Assembly (NCBI RefSeq): GCF_900099895.1
Contig: NZ_FNDY01000005.1
Span: 1 to 64,000, forward strand
Length of the DNA stretch: 64,000 nucleotides
Direction of reading: 5' to 3'
Source: Paenibacillus naphthalenovorans
GTDB taxonomy: Bacteria; Bacillota; Bacilli; Paenibacillales; NBRC-103111
Shown: positions 42,775 through 52,199 of the stretch, piece after piece
How the letters are laid out: the number at the start of each line of letters is the position of its first letter
How positions within the stretch are numbered: position 1 is the first letter of the stretch
The notes under the pieces: model-generated
The model's input: only the letters and a program-made list of their open reading frames with translations
Databases searched by the model: none
What the model was told of the DNA's origin: nothing
Program-made: the position numbers and the translations under genes

Positions 42775-45675
42775 TTACCTTCGGCGGCGGTTCTTGGCCG
42801 CGAGCAGCCGGTTCATGGTTTCCGCGCTTTTGTCCGTCGTCTCTGAAACGGCGGGTTTAGAAACGGTCGTCCCTGGTTTGGACCGTTGTTCGGTCGAGGT
42901 CTGCTGCGGCACTTCAGCAGGCGCAGCCTCAGTTCCCCGCTCCAGCAGCGAGGAACTGTCCCTGGACCTGTCGGCAGCATCCTGAATCGCGTCTGCCCCA
43001 CGATAGAATGCGCCGACATTGCGCTTGCGTTCCCGCAGCCGCTCCATCGCGGCTTCCGCATCAGGCGCCTTCGGCGCTGCGGTTCCGCGTCCGCGGCGCA
43101 GCAGCGCACCCGGCAGTGCGGCCAGACGCCCCCAAGGCAGCGACAGACGGCGTACGGCGATGTCGAGCACCCACAGGAGCACGGCCAAAGTCAGCAGCCA
43201 ACGCGTCAGATCGTGCAGCTGCTTCTTCGCCGCGACATCCCCCTGGAACACTTCCTCGGGGCGTTCCATGCTGAGCATTCTGCCGCCGGTCATGTCGGCC
43301 AGCTGTTTCAGTTTGGCCGTCGGATCACCGGAGCCGATACGGTATTCCGGTGAGTAAGGCAGCACGAAGCCTGTAGTAAAGCTGCCTAAGGTGCGGTCCG
43401 GATCGCTCTCGTCCAATAAGTCAATCCTCGTCAGAAAGACGCCCGGCTTGGAGATATCCATGCCGGCCTCATATTCTCCCGGGGCGGTCGGCGTTACCTG
43501 CAGCGTTTTCGTTTGCAGCGCTTCATCGGTTACCGAGGCGCGAAGCCCGCCTTTGAATTCGGCATCCTGGCTTTTGATGCCAAGCTTCATTTCATTACCG
43601 TTCAGCCTTGTCGTCAGCTCCAGCGGCATATCCTGAAATTGGGGAAAGGTCCATTTTACGATTTGAGTGAACGTCTGTGCAAACGCATCCCACGCCACCC
43701 AGTCGCGTGACCATTTGCCGGTGACATCGCTTGTCCAGGCGACCGTACGGCCTGAGCCATACTGCCAGCGGGCAAGCAGCGGATCGGGCTCCGGACTGGT
43801 CAGCGCCACTTCTGCCGTCTGCTTAGCCGTTGTGGCTACGTAGGCGTTAATTTGCGGCACGCCCCGCCCGAATAAAGTCCCCCAATCCCCCGGCTGGCCT
43901 ACCGCCGGCACAAAAGGCTGATCCACGATGTACGTCCGCGCCATGATCACCGCCTCCCGGCTGAAAATCGCGGGTATCGTGCTCTGATCGTTCGTGAAAT
44001 AAAACCGTCCCTTGGCCTGCTTGGCAAGCGCCTCAAGCAGCGCCACATCCGCCCCGTCTCCTACGGCTACAGAGGATAGCGTCATGTTGTTTTGGACCAT
44101 GTTTGCCGTAAGCTGGTCGTAGCTTTGATTCGTAGACGACTGACCGTCCGTCAGCAAAATGATATGCTTGCGCTGGGCGTCAACCTTAAGCAGCTGCTGA
44201 TAGGCATCCTGCACGGCCGTATAAATTTCTGTGCCGCCTGCCGGCTGAATCGATTGAATCTGACTCAGCACTTTCTTCTTATCCGTCAGCTTCTGGGGCT
44301 CTACTACCCACCAAGGTGTGGAATCAAAGGCGACCACACCCACGCTGTCCTTCTCGCGCATCAGCTCGACCGTTCGCATGGCCGCTTCCTTGGCAAGCTC
44401 CAGTTTATCGCCATCCATACTGCCCGACCGGTCAATGACAAGAATGAGTCCCAGCGAAGGAATTTCCCGTTTTCCCTCCAGCTCCATCGATACGGGAAGG
44501 GCTCGCTCAATCGGCGTTTTGAAGTAGCCGCCCATACCGTAGCTGTCCTCGCCGCCGATCATCACCAGACCAATCCCGTGATCTTTGACCGCCTTCTCGA
44601 TCATTTCCATCTGCATGCCGGACATCCGAGTAGCGGACACATTATTCAAAATCATGCTGTCATACCCGGTATAATCGGCTATCTCCAGCGGAAGCATCTC
44701 GGGCGCAATCGTTTCATAACCGATCAGGCCGGAAGCCATAACCGATTCCAGGTTGCCGGAGGAACCAGGCGTTCCTTCTACGATCAGCACCTTGGGAGGT
44801 CCGCTCACCCGGCTGAACGCGTAGCCGGCATTGTTCACCGCCTGCTCGTCACCCTCGAAATAAATCTCGGCCCGATACCGGTGAAAGCCCGGTTCTTTGG
44901 CCAAGCCCTGCAGAGCAAATCGGTTGTCGCCGCGTTCAACGGACACCGTCTGCCGTGTCAGCTCCCGGTTGTCTTCGTATACCCGGAGCTCTCCCGTTGC
45001 AGCAAAGGTACTGGAGAGCTGTATTTCCAAAGCATATTTTTCCGCCTGGTACAGGTTCTCCGGCAGCTTCACGTTTTCGATCGCGACATCCTTGCGTGCA
45101 GGTGCCGGAATGGGCAGCACATCGACGGCCACGCCTTTATTCTTCAACAGCTGCCCTTGGCGCAGCAGATCGCCGACATTCTCCTGTCCGTCCGTAATCA
45201 ACACGATCCGCGGAGCAGCATCTTCCGGCATCAAGCCTGCCGCCAACTGCATCCCCTGCGCCATGTTTGAAAACTGCCGGTTCACTTCGCCGGAGAAGGA
45301 AAACTGCCACAAAGCCTGCAAAGAAAGGCTGCGTTCGACCACGGCATTGCCGCCGGCAGAGATGACGCCAATAAGATCCTGATCTTTTCTGGCCTCTGCG
45401 GACGTCTTCAACCACTGCTCATAGGACTGGCTTCCCGCAGGCATGCTGTCTGAACGGTCAACGATGTAAAATACGGCTTGCCGCTCCAATGTAACAAACC
45501 ACTGCATGCCTGCCAGCGCTGTAAGCAGCAGCAAAAGGATGAGTGTACGCAGCCCGACCGCCAGCCGTTTTCGGTTGTCTTCCATGCGCAGCTTGGATCG
45601 CCAGGCCCAAACGGCAAAGCCCGCCAACGGAATGAGCAGCAGCAAAAACCAGGGCTCACGAAATTGAATTCCCAC
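42775..45675 (-). CDS. membrane protein with two vWA domains and a GATase-like domain
   Basis: A 966-residue protein, last gene of the eight-gene operon. Two N-terminal transmembrane helices (8-25, 40-58) precede a first vWA (about 65-180, MIDAS DRSDS), a beta-sandwich (about 190-285), a glutamine-amidotransferase-like Rossmann domain (about 290-395, VLIVEGTPGSSG) interrupted by a second vWA (about 405-560, DRSGSMDG), and a C-terminal transmembrane helix (about 835-855) with a basic cytoplasmic tail ending KNRRRR. Such proteins bind ligands via MIDAS metal. It overlaps the preceding gene by 20 nt. Confidence 0.87.
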   Translation of the reverse strand: MGIQFREPWFLLLLIPLAGFAVWAWRSKLRMEDNRKRLAVGLRTLILLLLLTALAGMQWFVTLERQAVFYIVDRSDSMPAGSQSYEQWLKTSAEARKDQDLIGVISAGGNAVVERSLSLQALWQFSFSGEVNRQFSNMAQGMQLAAGLMPEDAAPRIVLITDGQENVGDLLRQGQLLKNKGVAVDVLPIPAPARKDVAIENVKLPENLYQAEKYALEIQLSSTFAATGELRVYEDNRELTRQTVSVERGDNRFALQGLAKEPGFHRYRAEIYFEGDEQAVNNAGYAFSRVSGPPKVLIVEGTPGSSGNLESVMASGLIGYETIAPEMLPLEIADYTGYDSMILNNVSATRMSGMQMEMIEKAVKDHGIGLVMIGGEDSYGMGGYFKTPIERALPVSMELEGKREIPSLGLILVIDRSGSMDGDKLELAKEAAMRTVELMREKDSVGVVAFDSTPWWVVEPQKLTDKKKVLSQIQSIQPAGGTEIYTAVQDAYQQLLKVDAQRKHIILLTDGQSSTNQSYDQLTANMVQNNMTLSSVAVGDGADVALLEALAKQAKGRFYFTNDQSTIPAIFSREAVIMARTYIVDQPFVPAVGQPGDWGTLFGRGVPQINAYVATTAKQTAEVALTSPEPDPLLARWQYGSGRTVAWTSDVTGKWSRDWVAWDAFAQTFTQIVKWTFPQFQDMPLELTTRLNGNEMKLGIKSQDAEFKGGLRASVTDEALQTKTLQVTPTAPGEYEAGMDISKPGVFLTRIDLLDESDPDRTLGSFTTGFVLPYSPEYRIGSGDPTAKLKQLADMTGGRMLSMERPEEVFQGDVAAKKQLHDLTRWLLTLAVLLWVLDIAVRRLSLPWGRLAALPGALLRRGRGTAAPKAPDAEAAMERLRERKRNVGAFYRGADAIQDAADRSRDSSSLLERGTEAAPAEVPQQTSTEQRSKPGTTVSKPAVSETTDKSAETMNRLLAAKNRRRR

Positions 45676-47635
45676 GATGGTACACCCCCCATTCCGCCAA
45701 AACGATCAACATAACCAAGCCGATAATCCATGGGAGCAGAGGATATGGCGACTCTCCTTCACGTTCTTCCGTCAGCGCCTGAGCTCCGCCCTGTTCGGTC
45801 GCAGGGGGGCTCGATGAAGCGCTGGTGAACGATAGTTCCCTACGTTCTCCGATGGCTGACTCTCCCGGATCGGCCGATACTTCCAAAAGCGTTTTCCGCT
45901 CGCTTCCGTCTTCTCCCTTTTCTACAAATTGATAAAGCCCCGGACGATTCGGGACACTCTGACGGCTTAGCACGGCTCCATCCGCCTGTTCGGCGGGGAG
46001 ATAAGACTGCCCTGCAGCTTGTAATTCACCTGCAGCCGATCCTGCGAGCTCCATCGGCACCCAGTGGGCTGAGACGGTTTGGGCAACAATCGGGATGTCC
46101 GTTTTCTCACCCGCAATGACACGCCCCAAACTGGCGCTTTGGGCACTTCCCAGCCAATCGACCGCATTCTGCACCAGGATCGGAAATTCCGGACGCAGCG
46201 GCAGATCGGACTGCTGCAAATCAAAGGTAAACAGCAGCCTCGGACGGCCGTTCTCCATACCTGCGACGATCAACGGCTGTGAGCCGGCCGATACGACCGG
46301 CTGACCCCAGGCCGCTAGATCCTTCGGATCGATGGGCAGGAGCTTGGCGATATGCGTATCCTGAAAGCGGATATATTTGGTCACGGGATGCTCGCCGATC
46401 CGGTAATCGGCCTGAGGCGGACGGACCTCCTCCCCTTGGTAGCCGCTGCGAATGGACCAGAGCGGTTTCTCGCGGAACAGCCGCTGCCAAGCCTCTCCGG
46501 CAGCGGCGCCGCTCGCAAGCCGATCCGCAACGACCAGATCGAAATCGCCTTGGGGAGGTGCAGCCATCCCTGCGGCCTGCACCTTAATGACCTCGGCCCT
46601 TGCGAGTTGCAGCGCTTTTTCCAGAAACAAATTCCCTTCGGTCAGCAGCAGCACCCTGCGGTTGCGCTCACCGGACAAAAAAGCATAGGCTTGGTTATCC
46701 GCCGCATAATCATCTTCGGCATCCACCGACAGCTTGTAATATTCCGAGCTTCGTATATTGTCAAAATGGAGCGTCCTTTGTTCGCCAGGTTCAAGCTGAA
46801 TCCGTACCGTTTCCGCGGCAGAAGTGCCGGCATACAGGGTGACGTCCGTATCCAGCTTCCCGCTCCCCGTGTTTTTCAAAGCGGCGACGCCGCTGACGGC
46901 GGAGCCTCCCGCCGCGTCTGCGCCGTTCCTCACGCCGAACTGTACGATGGCGACGTTGTTCGCCGGATTGGCTCCGACAGGCTCAACCCGAACGGGTACA
47001 CGGAACGTTAACCCTTCCGTGCCTTCACTCCACACTGCATCGGTCAATACCCGAATTTCCGCGTCCGTATCGTCCTGAGTCAAAGCGGCCGCCAAAGACA
47101 TCGTTTCCTTGTAAGCCGTTCTCCCGTAAAAAGGCTCTATACCCGCTATAGCAGCCAGAACCGTATCCGCCGTTGTTTCTCTTGAGACCAGCACCTCCGG
47201 CTGATTGCCCATGGAGATGACCGTAACGGCGCTGCCGTTCGCTCCACCCTTGACTACATCAGCCGCCTTGCGCTTGGCGAGCTCCAGTCTTGTCAGCTTC
47301 TCCTTCGAGTGCTCCGGATCCGGAGTGAGCGCATCCATGCTGGCCGAACGGTCCAGCACGAGCACGAGATGCCCTTTCGCACCGCTTTCGGCCCATATCC
47401 ATGGCTGCATCAGCGCGAGCACCAGCAACGCCGCCGTGAGAAGCTGCAAAATCAGCAGCAGCTGATTGCGCAGCCGCTGCCAAGGGCGGTTCGCTTCGAG
47501 GCTGCGCAGCACCCTGTTCCACAGCAAATGGCTCGGCACCTCGGTATCGACATATTTGCGCTTAAGCAAATACATCAGAACGATAGCCGGCAGCGTCAAG
47601 CCAAACCATAAGCTGACAAGCGATTGAAATTGCAT
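45656..47635 (-). CDS. BatA-type membrane protein with vWA domain
   Basis: A 659-residue protein: BatA-type N-terminal domain with two transmembrane helices (LTLPAIVLMYLLKRKYVDTEVPS about 12-34; about 57-80), vWA (about 88-240, DRSASMDA MIDAS), a CARDB-like beta domain, a GATase-like segment (about 315-420, RRVLLLTEGNLFLEKAL) and a C-terminal transmembrane helix (about 637-650). It follows DUF58 by 50 nt and overlaps the 966-residue protein gene. With MoxR and DUF58 it forms the widely seen MoxR-DUF58-vWA core. Confidence 0.88.
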   Translation of the reverse strand: MQFQSLVSLWFGLTLPAIVLMYLLKRKYVDTEVPSHLLWNRVLRSLEANRPWQRLRNQLLLILQLLTAALLVLALMQPWIWAESGAKGHLVLVLDRSASMDALTPDPEHSKEKLTRLELAKRKAADVVKGGANGSAVTVISMGNQPEVLVSRETTADTVLAAIAGIEPFYGRTAYKETMSLAAALTQDDTDAEIRVLTDAVWSEGTEGLTFRVPVRVEPVGANPANNVAIVQFGVRNGADAAGGSAVSGVAALKNTGSGKLDTDVTLYAGTSAAETVRIQLEPGEQRTLHFDNIRSSEYYKLSVDAEDDYAADNQAYAFLSGERNRRVLLLTEGNLFLEKALQLARAEVIKVQAAGMAAPPQGDFDLVVADRLASGAAAGEAWQRLFREKPLWSIRSGYQGEEVRPPQADYRIGEHPVTKYIRFQDTHIAKLLPIDPKDLAAWGQPVVSAGSQPLIVAGMENGRPRLLFTFDLQQSDLPLRPEFPILVQNAVDWLGSAQSASLGRVIAGEKTDIPIVAQTVSAHWVPMELAGSAAGELQAAGQSYLPAEQADGAVLSRQSVPNRPGLYQFVEKGEDGSERKTLLEVSADPGESAIGERRELSFTSASSSPPATEQGGAQALTEEREGESPYPLLPWIIGLVMLIVLAEWGVYHRGNSIS

Positions 47636-47685
47636 CTGGCGATCACCTCCGTTCGCGATTTGCTCTTTCCCGATGCTCCGAACCT

Positions 47686-48585
47686 TTACAGCAGCAGGCC
47701 GTGTTCCCGCAGCGAACGCAAAACGGCATCCGCTACCGGAACATCTGTCGTCGCAAGCACGTACGTCATGCCTCTCTCATGACAAAACTGCTTCAAGCCA
47801 TGCGTATACTGCCGGATTGCAGCCTGATAAGCTTCGATGACCCTGGCGGTGACGGCCACCTCTTTGCCGGTTCCGGATTCACTGTCAATCAGCCTAAGAT
47901 CGCCTGTCAGCGCCGGCCGCATTTCTTCTTCCGACAGCACCTGCACCACGACGACCTCTTGCCGGGCGGCCAGCAAATAGTTTAACGCCTCTTCAATACC
48001 GGATTCATATAAAAAATCGGAAAAAATCCATGTCATCCCCGGCTGCCTGGGTATGGCTCCGGGCTTCATCACGGCATCGGCTATATCCCCTCCCGATTCC
48101 GCTTCCGCCTCCGACAAAAAACGGAACAGCCGATGTACGGAGCCCTTGCCTCTCAGCATCGGGAGCTCTCGCACAATCCGGTCGCTAAACAGGCGGGCGC
48201 TAACCCGGTCATAGCCGGACAACGCCATATAACCGATACAAGCAGCAAGCTGCCGGGCGTACATCAGCTTGTTTCCCGCAGCTTCTTCCAGCGGGAAGCC
48301 CATCGAACGAGTGACATCGATATACAAGTTCACCTGAAGCTCCTGTTCATCCATGAACTGCTTGATGAACGGCTTTCCCGTACGGGCGTATGCACCCCAA
48401 TCGAAACGGCGGATGTCATCGCCCGGCGCGTACATGCGATAGTCGGCGAACTCCAGCGAAGCGCCCAGCTGCTTCGACCGCCGTTTGCCCTGCATCGTAC
48501 CGCGGGTGCGCCGCTTGGCCACAAGCGACATCTGCTCCAGCCGCAGCAACAGCTTCGGATCCAGCCCTAAATCCGACGCGCTCAT
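47686..48585 (-). CDS. DUF58 domain protein
   Basis: A 299-residue cytoplasmic DUF58 protein. The family motif SLEFADYRMYAPGDDIRRFDWGAYARTGKPFIKQF is present (cited here across residues 43-80 in pieces), followed by a vWA-like fold with a DVTRS MIDAS variant. DUF58 proteins accompany MoxR ATPases and vWA membrane proteins. Its ATG overlaps the MoxR stop (4 nt), indicating translational coupling. Confidence 0.9.
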   Translation of the reverse strand: MSASDLGLDPKLLLRLEQMSLVAKRRTRGTMQGKRRSKQLGASLEFADYRMYAPGDDIRRFDWGAYARTGKPFIKQFMDEQELQVNLYIDVTRSMGFPLEEAAGNKLMYARQLAACIGYMALSGYDRVSARLFSDRIVRELPMLRGKGSVHRLFRFLSEAEAESGGDIADAVMKPGAIPRQPGMTWIFSDFLYESGIEEALNYLLAARQEVVVVQVLSEEEMRPALTGDLRLIDSESGTGKEVAVTARVIEAYQAAIRQYTHGLKQFCHERGMTYVLATTDVPVADAVLRSLREHGLLL

Positions 48586-49571
48586 TTCCGCTTCTCCACT
48601 GCGGCTAAGCTATCCTCAATCACCGCATCGGTTCCCACACCCATCGCCTGACCTTCAAAGTTCAGGAAGATCCGATGGCGGAGCGCCGGCAGAGCCACCT
48701 TCTGGATGTCGTTCACCGATACGTGCAGCCTTCCGGCCGTCAGCGCCCTCACCTTGGCTGCGGAAATGATCGACTGCAGACCGCGCGGGCCCGAGCCGAA
48801 CCGTACATATTTTTTCACCGAGTCCGGCACCCCCTGCTCTCCGGGATGCGTCATCATCGTCAGTTGTACAGCGTAATCCAGCACCTCTTCAGCCAGCAGG
48901 ATTTCTTTGACCCCCTGCTGTATGGCCGACAAGGCCGCGGCATCCGCCGTTTTCTCCGCCGTCGCTTCATGCGAAGCCGTTGTCCGCCGGACAATCTCCT
49001 TCAGCTCGTCCCGGCTGGGGTATGATACGTTGATTTTTAACAAAAACCGGTCGAGCTGCGCCTCCGGCAGAGGATACGTCCCCTCGTTCTCCAGCGGGTT
49101 CTGCGTTGCAAGCACGAAAAACGGATTTGGCAGCCGATGCGTCTCCGCCCCGACTGTCACCGTCTTCTCCTGCATCGCTTCCAGCAGCGCGCTTTGCGTC
49201 TTCGGCGTCGCCCTGTTGATCTCATCGGCCAGGACGAGATTGCCGAAAATCGGACCCGGCTGAAATTGGTAAGACGTTTCACCTTTCAAACCGAACTGGA
49301 TTACGTTTGTTCCTGTGATGTCGGCCGGCATCAGGTCGGGGGTAAACTGGATGCGCGAGAAGCTCATATCGAGCGTATCGGCAATCGTTCGCACCAGCAT
49401 CGTTTTGCCGAGTCCCGGTATCCCTTCAAGCAATGCGTGTCCCCCTGCAAAAATACACCACAACAGCTGCTCCACTACATCCTGCTGCCCGACGATCACC
49501 CGGCCGATCTGTTCCTTGACCGCAGTGATCGTCGCCCCCCACGCTTCGACTTGCTCTCTTGTTTCTATCAT
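48582..49571 (-). CDS. MoxR-type AAA+ ATPase
   Basis: AAA+ chaperone-like ATPase of 329 residues: Walker A GIPGLGKT, Walker B LVLADEIN, and the MoxR motifs RIQFTPDLMPADITG and LATQNPLENEGTYPLPEAQ, then a C-terminal lid. MoxR proteins drive maturation or assembly of partner complexes with vWA proteins. ATG 49571 is preceded by GAGGAGG. It lies between the DUF4175-like gene (33-nt gap) and DUF58. Confidence 0.93.
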   Translation of the reverse strand: MIETREQVEAWGATITAVKEQIGRVIVGQQDVVEQLLWCIFAGGHALLEGIPGLGKTMLVRTIADTLDMSFSRIQFTPDLMPADITGTNVIQFGLKGETSYQFQPGPIFGNLVLADEINRATPKTQSALLEAMQEKTVTVGAETHRLPNPFFVLATQNPLENEGTYPLPEAQLDRFLLKINVSYPSRDELKEIVRRTTASHEATAEKTADAAALSAIQQGVKEILLAEEVLDYAVQLTMMTHPGEQGVPDSVKKYVRFGSGPRGLQSIISAAKVRALTAGRLHVSVNDIQKVALPALRHRIFLNFEGQAMGVGTDAVIEDSLAAVEKRK

Positions 49572-49604
49572 GAACGGTTCCTCCTCGTGCCGATTTGACA
49601 TCCG

Positions 49605-51287
49605 TCAAGGGTTCGGCTGAATCTCCGTAAAATAATCCCGCACCAGATTTTGCATGTTCTGAGGCAGCGGGTGACGATCCAATGCGCTCTTGGCTTCCCT
49701 TTCGTATTCGGAAAACACTTCCTCGTACGGTCTGGACGTTCCGTCGATCATCGGGGATGTACCGCCTTTCTGCAGCTCGCCTCCGCCACCCGTTATCGGG
49801 CCTTGGTCGGACTGTATGTTGCCCGAGCCCTCAAAAACGCGCGGCGTTGCCACCAGATTGCGGTGCCCGCTGCCGAAACCGCCCTTCAGCCCGCCCGTTC
49901 CGGCTCCTGCACCTGCTCCTGTACCGGCTCCTGTACCGGCTCCGGTGCCCGCACCTGCTCCCGCACCTGCTCCCGCGCCCGCGCCAGCTCCCGGCTGCGT
50001 CCCGGCCCCCGGCTGCGTCCCGCCCGGGCTGGCGGCGCCGCTGGCAGCGGCCAGCGCATTCGCGAGGCCGCCCGGCAGCCATGCCGATGGCAATGCTGCG
50101 CCTTGGCCCGCAAGCTGCCCGGCCATCGGCAGGCCGAGCTGCGCGATGCCGGCTGCCTGCTGCGCCGAAGCCGCATGCTGCGCGGCATTTTGCTGCAGCT
50201 GCTTCAGCGCCTCGGAGAGCTGCTGCTCAAGCTGCTTCAGCTGCTCTTCCAGCTGCTTCGGGTCCACAGCAGCGCCTTCAGCGGACGCTTTCGCATTAGC
50301 CTTCAGCTCGGCAGCCGCACGCTCCATCGTCTCCCGCAGCTGCTTTTCCTTCTCCGCATCCGGATTGGACGCCGAAGCCGCCAGCTTCTCGAGCAGCTCC
50401 GCGAGCGCTTGCTTCTGTTCGGGCGTGAGCTTCAGCATCTGGCTCCGCAGCTGCTCCATACCTTTTTGAAGAGCATTCTCATCCATCTGCCGCAGGCTCT
50501 CGCCAACATCCTTCAGCATGGGCTCCTGCTTCAAACGCTCTGCCCATTGTTCAGCCTTCACCTGCTTCTTTTCGAGCTCCTTCGCTTCTCCGTCCAATTC
50601 CTTCATCGCCTTCTCCATCTCATCCAGCGCTTCCGTCGCGGTCTTGCTTTGCTCCAAGCCTTCCTCCAGCCGGTTCAGGCTGTCCTCCAGCGTTTTTTTG
50701 CCTTCCGGAGTCAGCTCCTCCGGGATATCCGCCTTCAGCTCTTCAACCTTTTGCTGCTGTTCGTCTATCCATTGGGCTTCCTCCTGTCTTTGAGCTACAA
50801 CATGGTCCATCGGACTGGGCAGGGCAACCGCAATAACCATCACAGCCACGCTGGCCGCCGCGATCCACAGCCTTTTCCGAAGCAGTGGACTGAGTTCCCA
50901 TTTGGGCATTTGCGCCGCATACGCCTCTGCGTAACGAATCGCGCCTTCGCGCTGCATCCGTGCGATGGGCGTATCTTCACGCAAATATTCCAGCGCGGTT
51001 CGGACCGTATCGTCCCCGCCCGAGGCATCCACCGTCCCGGCGGCGGTCTCCGGCGTCACTCTGCGCAGCAGGAGCACGTAAAGGGCGCCTGCCATCATCC
51101 CTGCCGGTACAAGAGCGGCCGCGGTCACCCGGTAATAGGCTACAGGCAGCATCCAGGCGGCTGCCGTCAGCAGCAGGCCCGCCGCGGCGCCGACCACCGC
51201 CCCGAGCAAGCCCGTCTCGATCGTACGCAGCCACTGCAAACGAAGCCGTACAGGCTTCAGCAGCTCCAACAAACGCCTTCCGTCCAT
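49605..51287 (-). CDS. DUF4175-like membrane coiled-coil protein
   Basis: A 560-residue protein with three hydrophobic segments in the first 165 residues (about 27-47, 55-73, 140-157), then a long highly charged coiled coil (about 165-385, EEAQWIDEQQQKVEELKAD and KQLEEQLKQLEQQ), an Ala/Gly-rich region with an (Ala-Gly/Thr-Gly) repeat (about 425-465), and a C-terminal tail. Similar large coiled-coil proteins occur next to MoxR/vWA genes in Bacteroidetes and Firmicutes. The start at 51287 lies 12 nt after the permease gene. Its partners and function are unknown. Confidence 0.75.
   Translation of the reverse strand: MDGRRLLELLKPVRLRLQWLRTIETGLLGAVVGAAAGLLLTAAAWMLPVAYYRVTAAALVPAGMMAGALYVLLLRRVTPETAAGTVDASGGDDTVRTALEYLREDTPIARMQREGAIRYAEAYAAQMPKWELSPLLRKRLWIAAASVAVMVIAVALPSPMDHVVAQRQEEAQWIDEQQQKVEELKADIPEELTPEGKKTLEDSLNRLEEGLEQSKTATEALDEMEKAMKELDGEAKELEKKQVKAEQWAERLKQEPMLKDVGESLRQMDENALQKGMEQLRSQMLKLTPEQKQALAELLEKLAASASNPDAEKEKQLRETMERAAAELKANAKASAEGAAVDPKQLEEQLKQLEQQLSEALKQLQQNAAQHAASAQQAAGIAQLGLPMAGQLAGQGAALPSAWLPGGLANALAAASGAASPGGTQPGAGTQPGAGAGAGAGAGAGAGTGAGTGAGTGAGAGAGTGGLKGGFGSGHRNLVATPRVFEGSGNIQSDQGPITGGGGELQKGGTSPMIDGTSRPYEEVFSEYEREAKSALDRHPLPQNMQNLVRDYFTEIQPNP
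49897..50013 (-). repeat. low-complexity coding repeat (Ala-Gly / Thr-Gly)
   Basis: Imperfect tandem copies of a 6- or 12-bp unit (plus strand CCGGCTCCTGTA and CCTGCTCCCGCA) encode alternating Gly-Ala and Gly-Thr in the coiled-coil protein. Number of units may vary between strains because of replication slippage; length changes in steps of 6 keep the frame. Confidence 0.8.
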
Positions 51288-51299
51288 CCTGCCGCCTCC

Positions 51300-52199
51300 T
51301 TATTTTCTTCGTTTCTTGAGCACCGGACGAATGTACCGGATGCTGATCAAGACCGCTGCTACCGCCAGCACGGCATAAACCGCCACAAACTCCTGCCACA
51401 GCTCAATCGGAGGGGCTTGATTCATCACGGAGCTGTTGTTATTCCACGTACGAAACGCCTCTCTTGAAATATCCGGCTCAAACAGGCTCAACAGCGCCGC
51501 CACCGGATTTAACCCAAGCACGTAGCCGATCCAGGAGTAAGTGGCAGTGCTGCTTTGATAAATCTGCCTCATCAAGCCTTGAAGAAACAGGAATAGCAGC
51601 CCCGTTGCCCCGAAAATGAACATCGTGAAGCCATACGTCACGATAACCGATACCATCGTCCGTTTGACCAGTGTCGAGAACATCACACCGAACGCCCCGA
51701 GTACGAACATGGTAAACACGTAAAACAAAAAGACAAGTACAAGCTGCTTCGGCGAGATGCCTCCAAACAAGAAGACGATGCTGTACACCGGCAGCGTCGC
51801 CAGAATGACAAGCAGCATAAAACTTAACGAGGAGACCAGCTTGCTTAAAATGATCGTAGCCGAGCTTTGCTGCGTGGTGAGCAGAATGCTCAGCGTTTGC
51901 TTTTCCCTTTCTCCGCTGACCACGCCCGCCGTCAAGCCCGGTGTCATGAAAGCGATGAGGACGAGCTGCGCCACGCTCAATACATAGAACATTTCACGGC
52001 TCTGATTCGGGTTGAAGCCGACCGGACCACCACGAAACCCGCCTATGTTCAAATAAATGAAGCCCAGCGCTATAAGCCCGATCGTAAGCAGGTAGAACAT
52101 GAGCGCCAGCGGCGAACGGAACGTTCTCATCCGCAAGCGAAACTCCTTATCCAGCACGGGGTTGATCAGCTTGCTGCGCCAAGACATGCGATCCATCAT
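51300..52199 (-). CDS. ABC-2 type transporter permease
   Basis: A 299-residue integral membrane protein with six hydrophobic segments, the typical ABC-2 permease number: about 33-52, 68-85, 115-140, 150-170, 180-205 and 270-290. The N-terminal NPVLDKEFRLRMRTFRSP resembles NosY/GldF-like permeases. The ATG overlaps the ATPase stop by 4 nt. Substrate unknown. Confidence 0.88.
   Translation of the reverse strand: MMDRMSWRSKLINPVLDKEFRLRMRTFRSPLALMFYLLTIGLIALGFIYLNIGGFRGGPVGFNPNQSREMFYVLSVAQLVLIAFMTPGLTAGVVSGEREKQTLSILLTTQQSSATIILSKLVSSLSFMLLVILATLPVYSIVFLFGGISPKQLVLVFLFYVFTMFVLGAFGVMFSTLVKRTMVSVIVTYGFTMFIFGATGLLFLFLQGLMRQIYQSSTATYSWIGYVLGLNPVAALLSLFEPDISREAFRTWNNNSSVMNQAPPIELWQEFVAVYAVLAVAAVLISIRYIRPVLKKRRK

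Noticed and set aside
44092-45270. Long plus-strand open frame opposite the vWA protein gene
   Set aside because: No motif or ribosome site; the opposite strand has a complete, recognisable protein.
49650-51467. Very long open frame on the plus strand opposite the coiled-coil and permease genes
   Set aside because: It is the shadow of a strongly biased Glu/Lys/Gln/Ala coding sequence; composition is Leu/Arg/His-rich, without domain or ribosome site.
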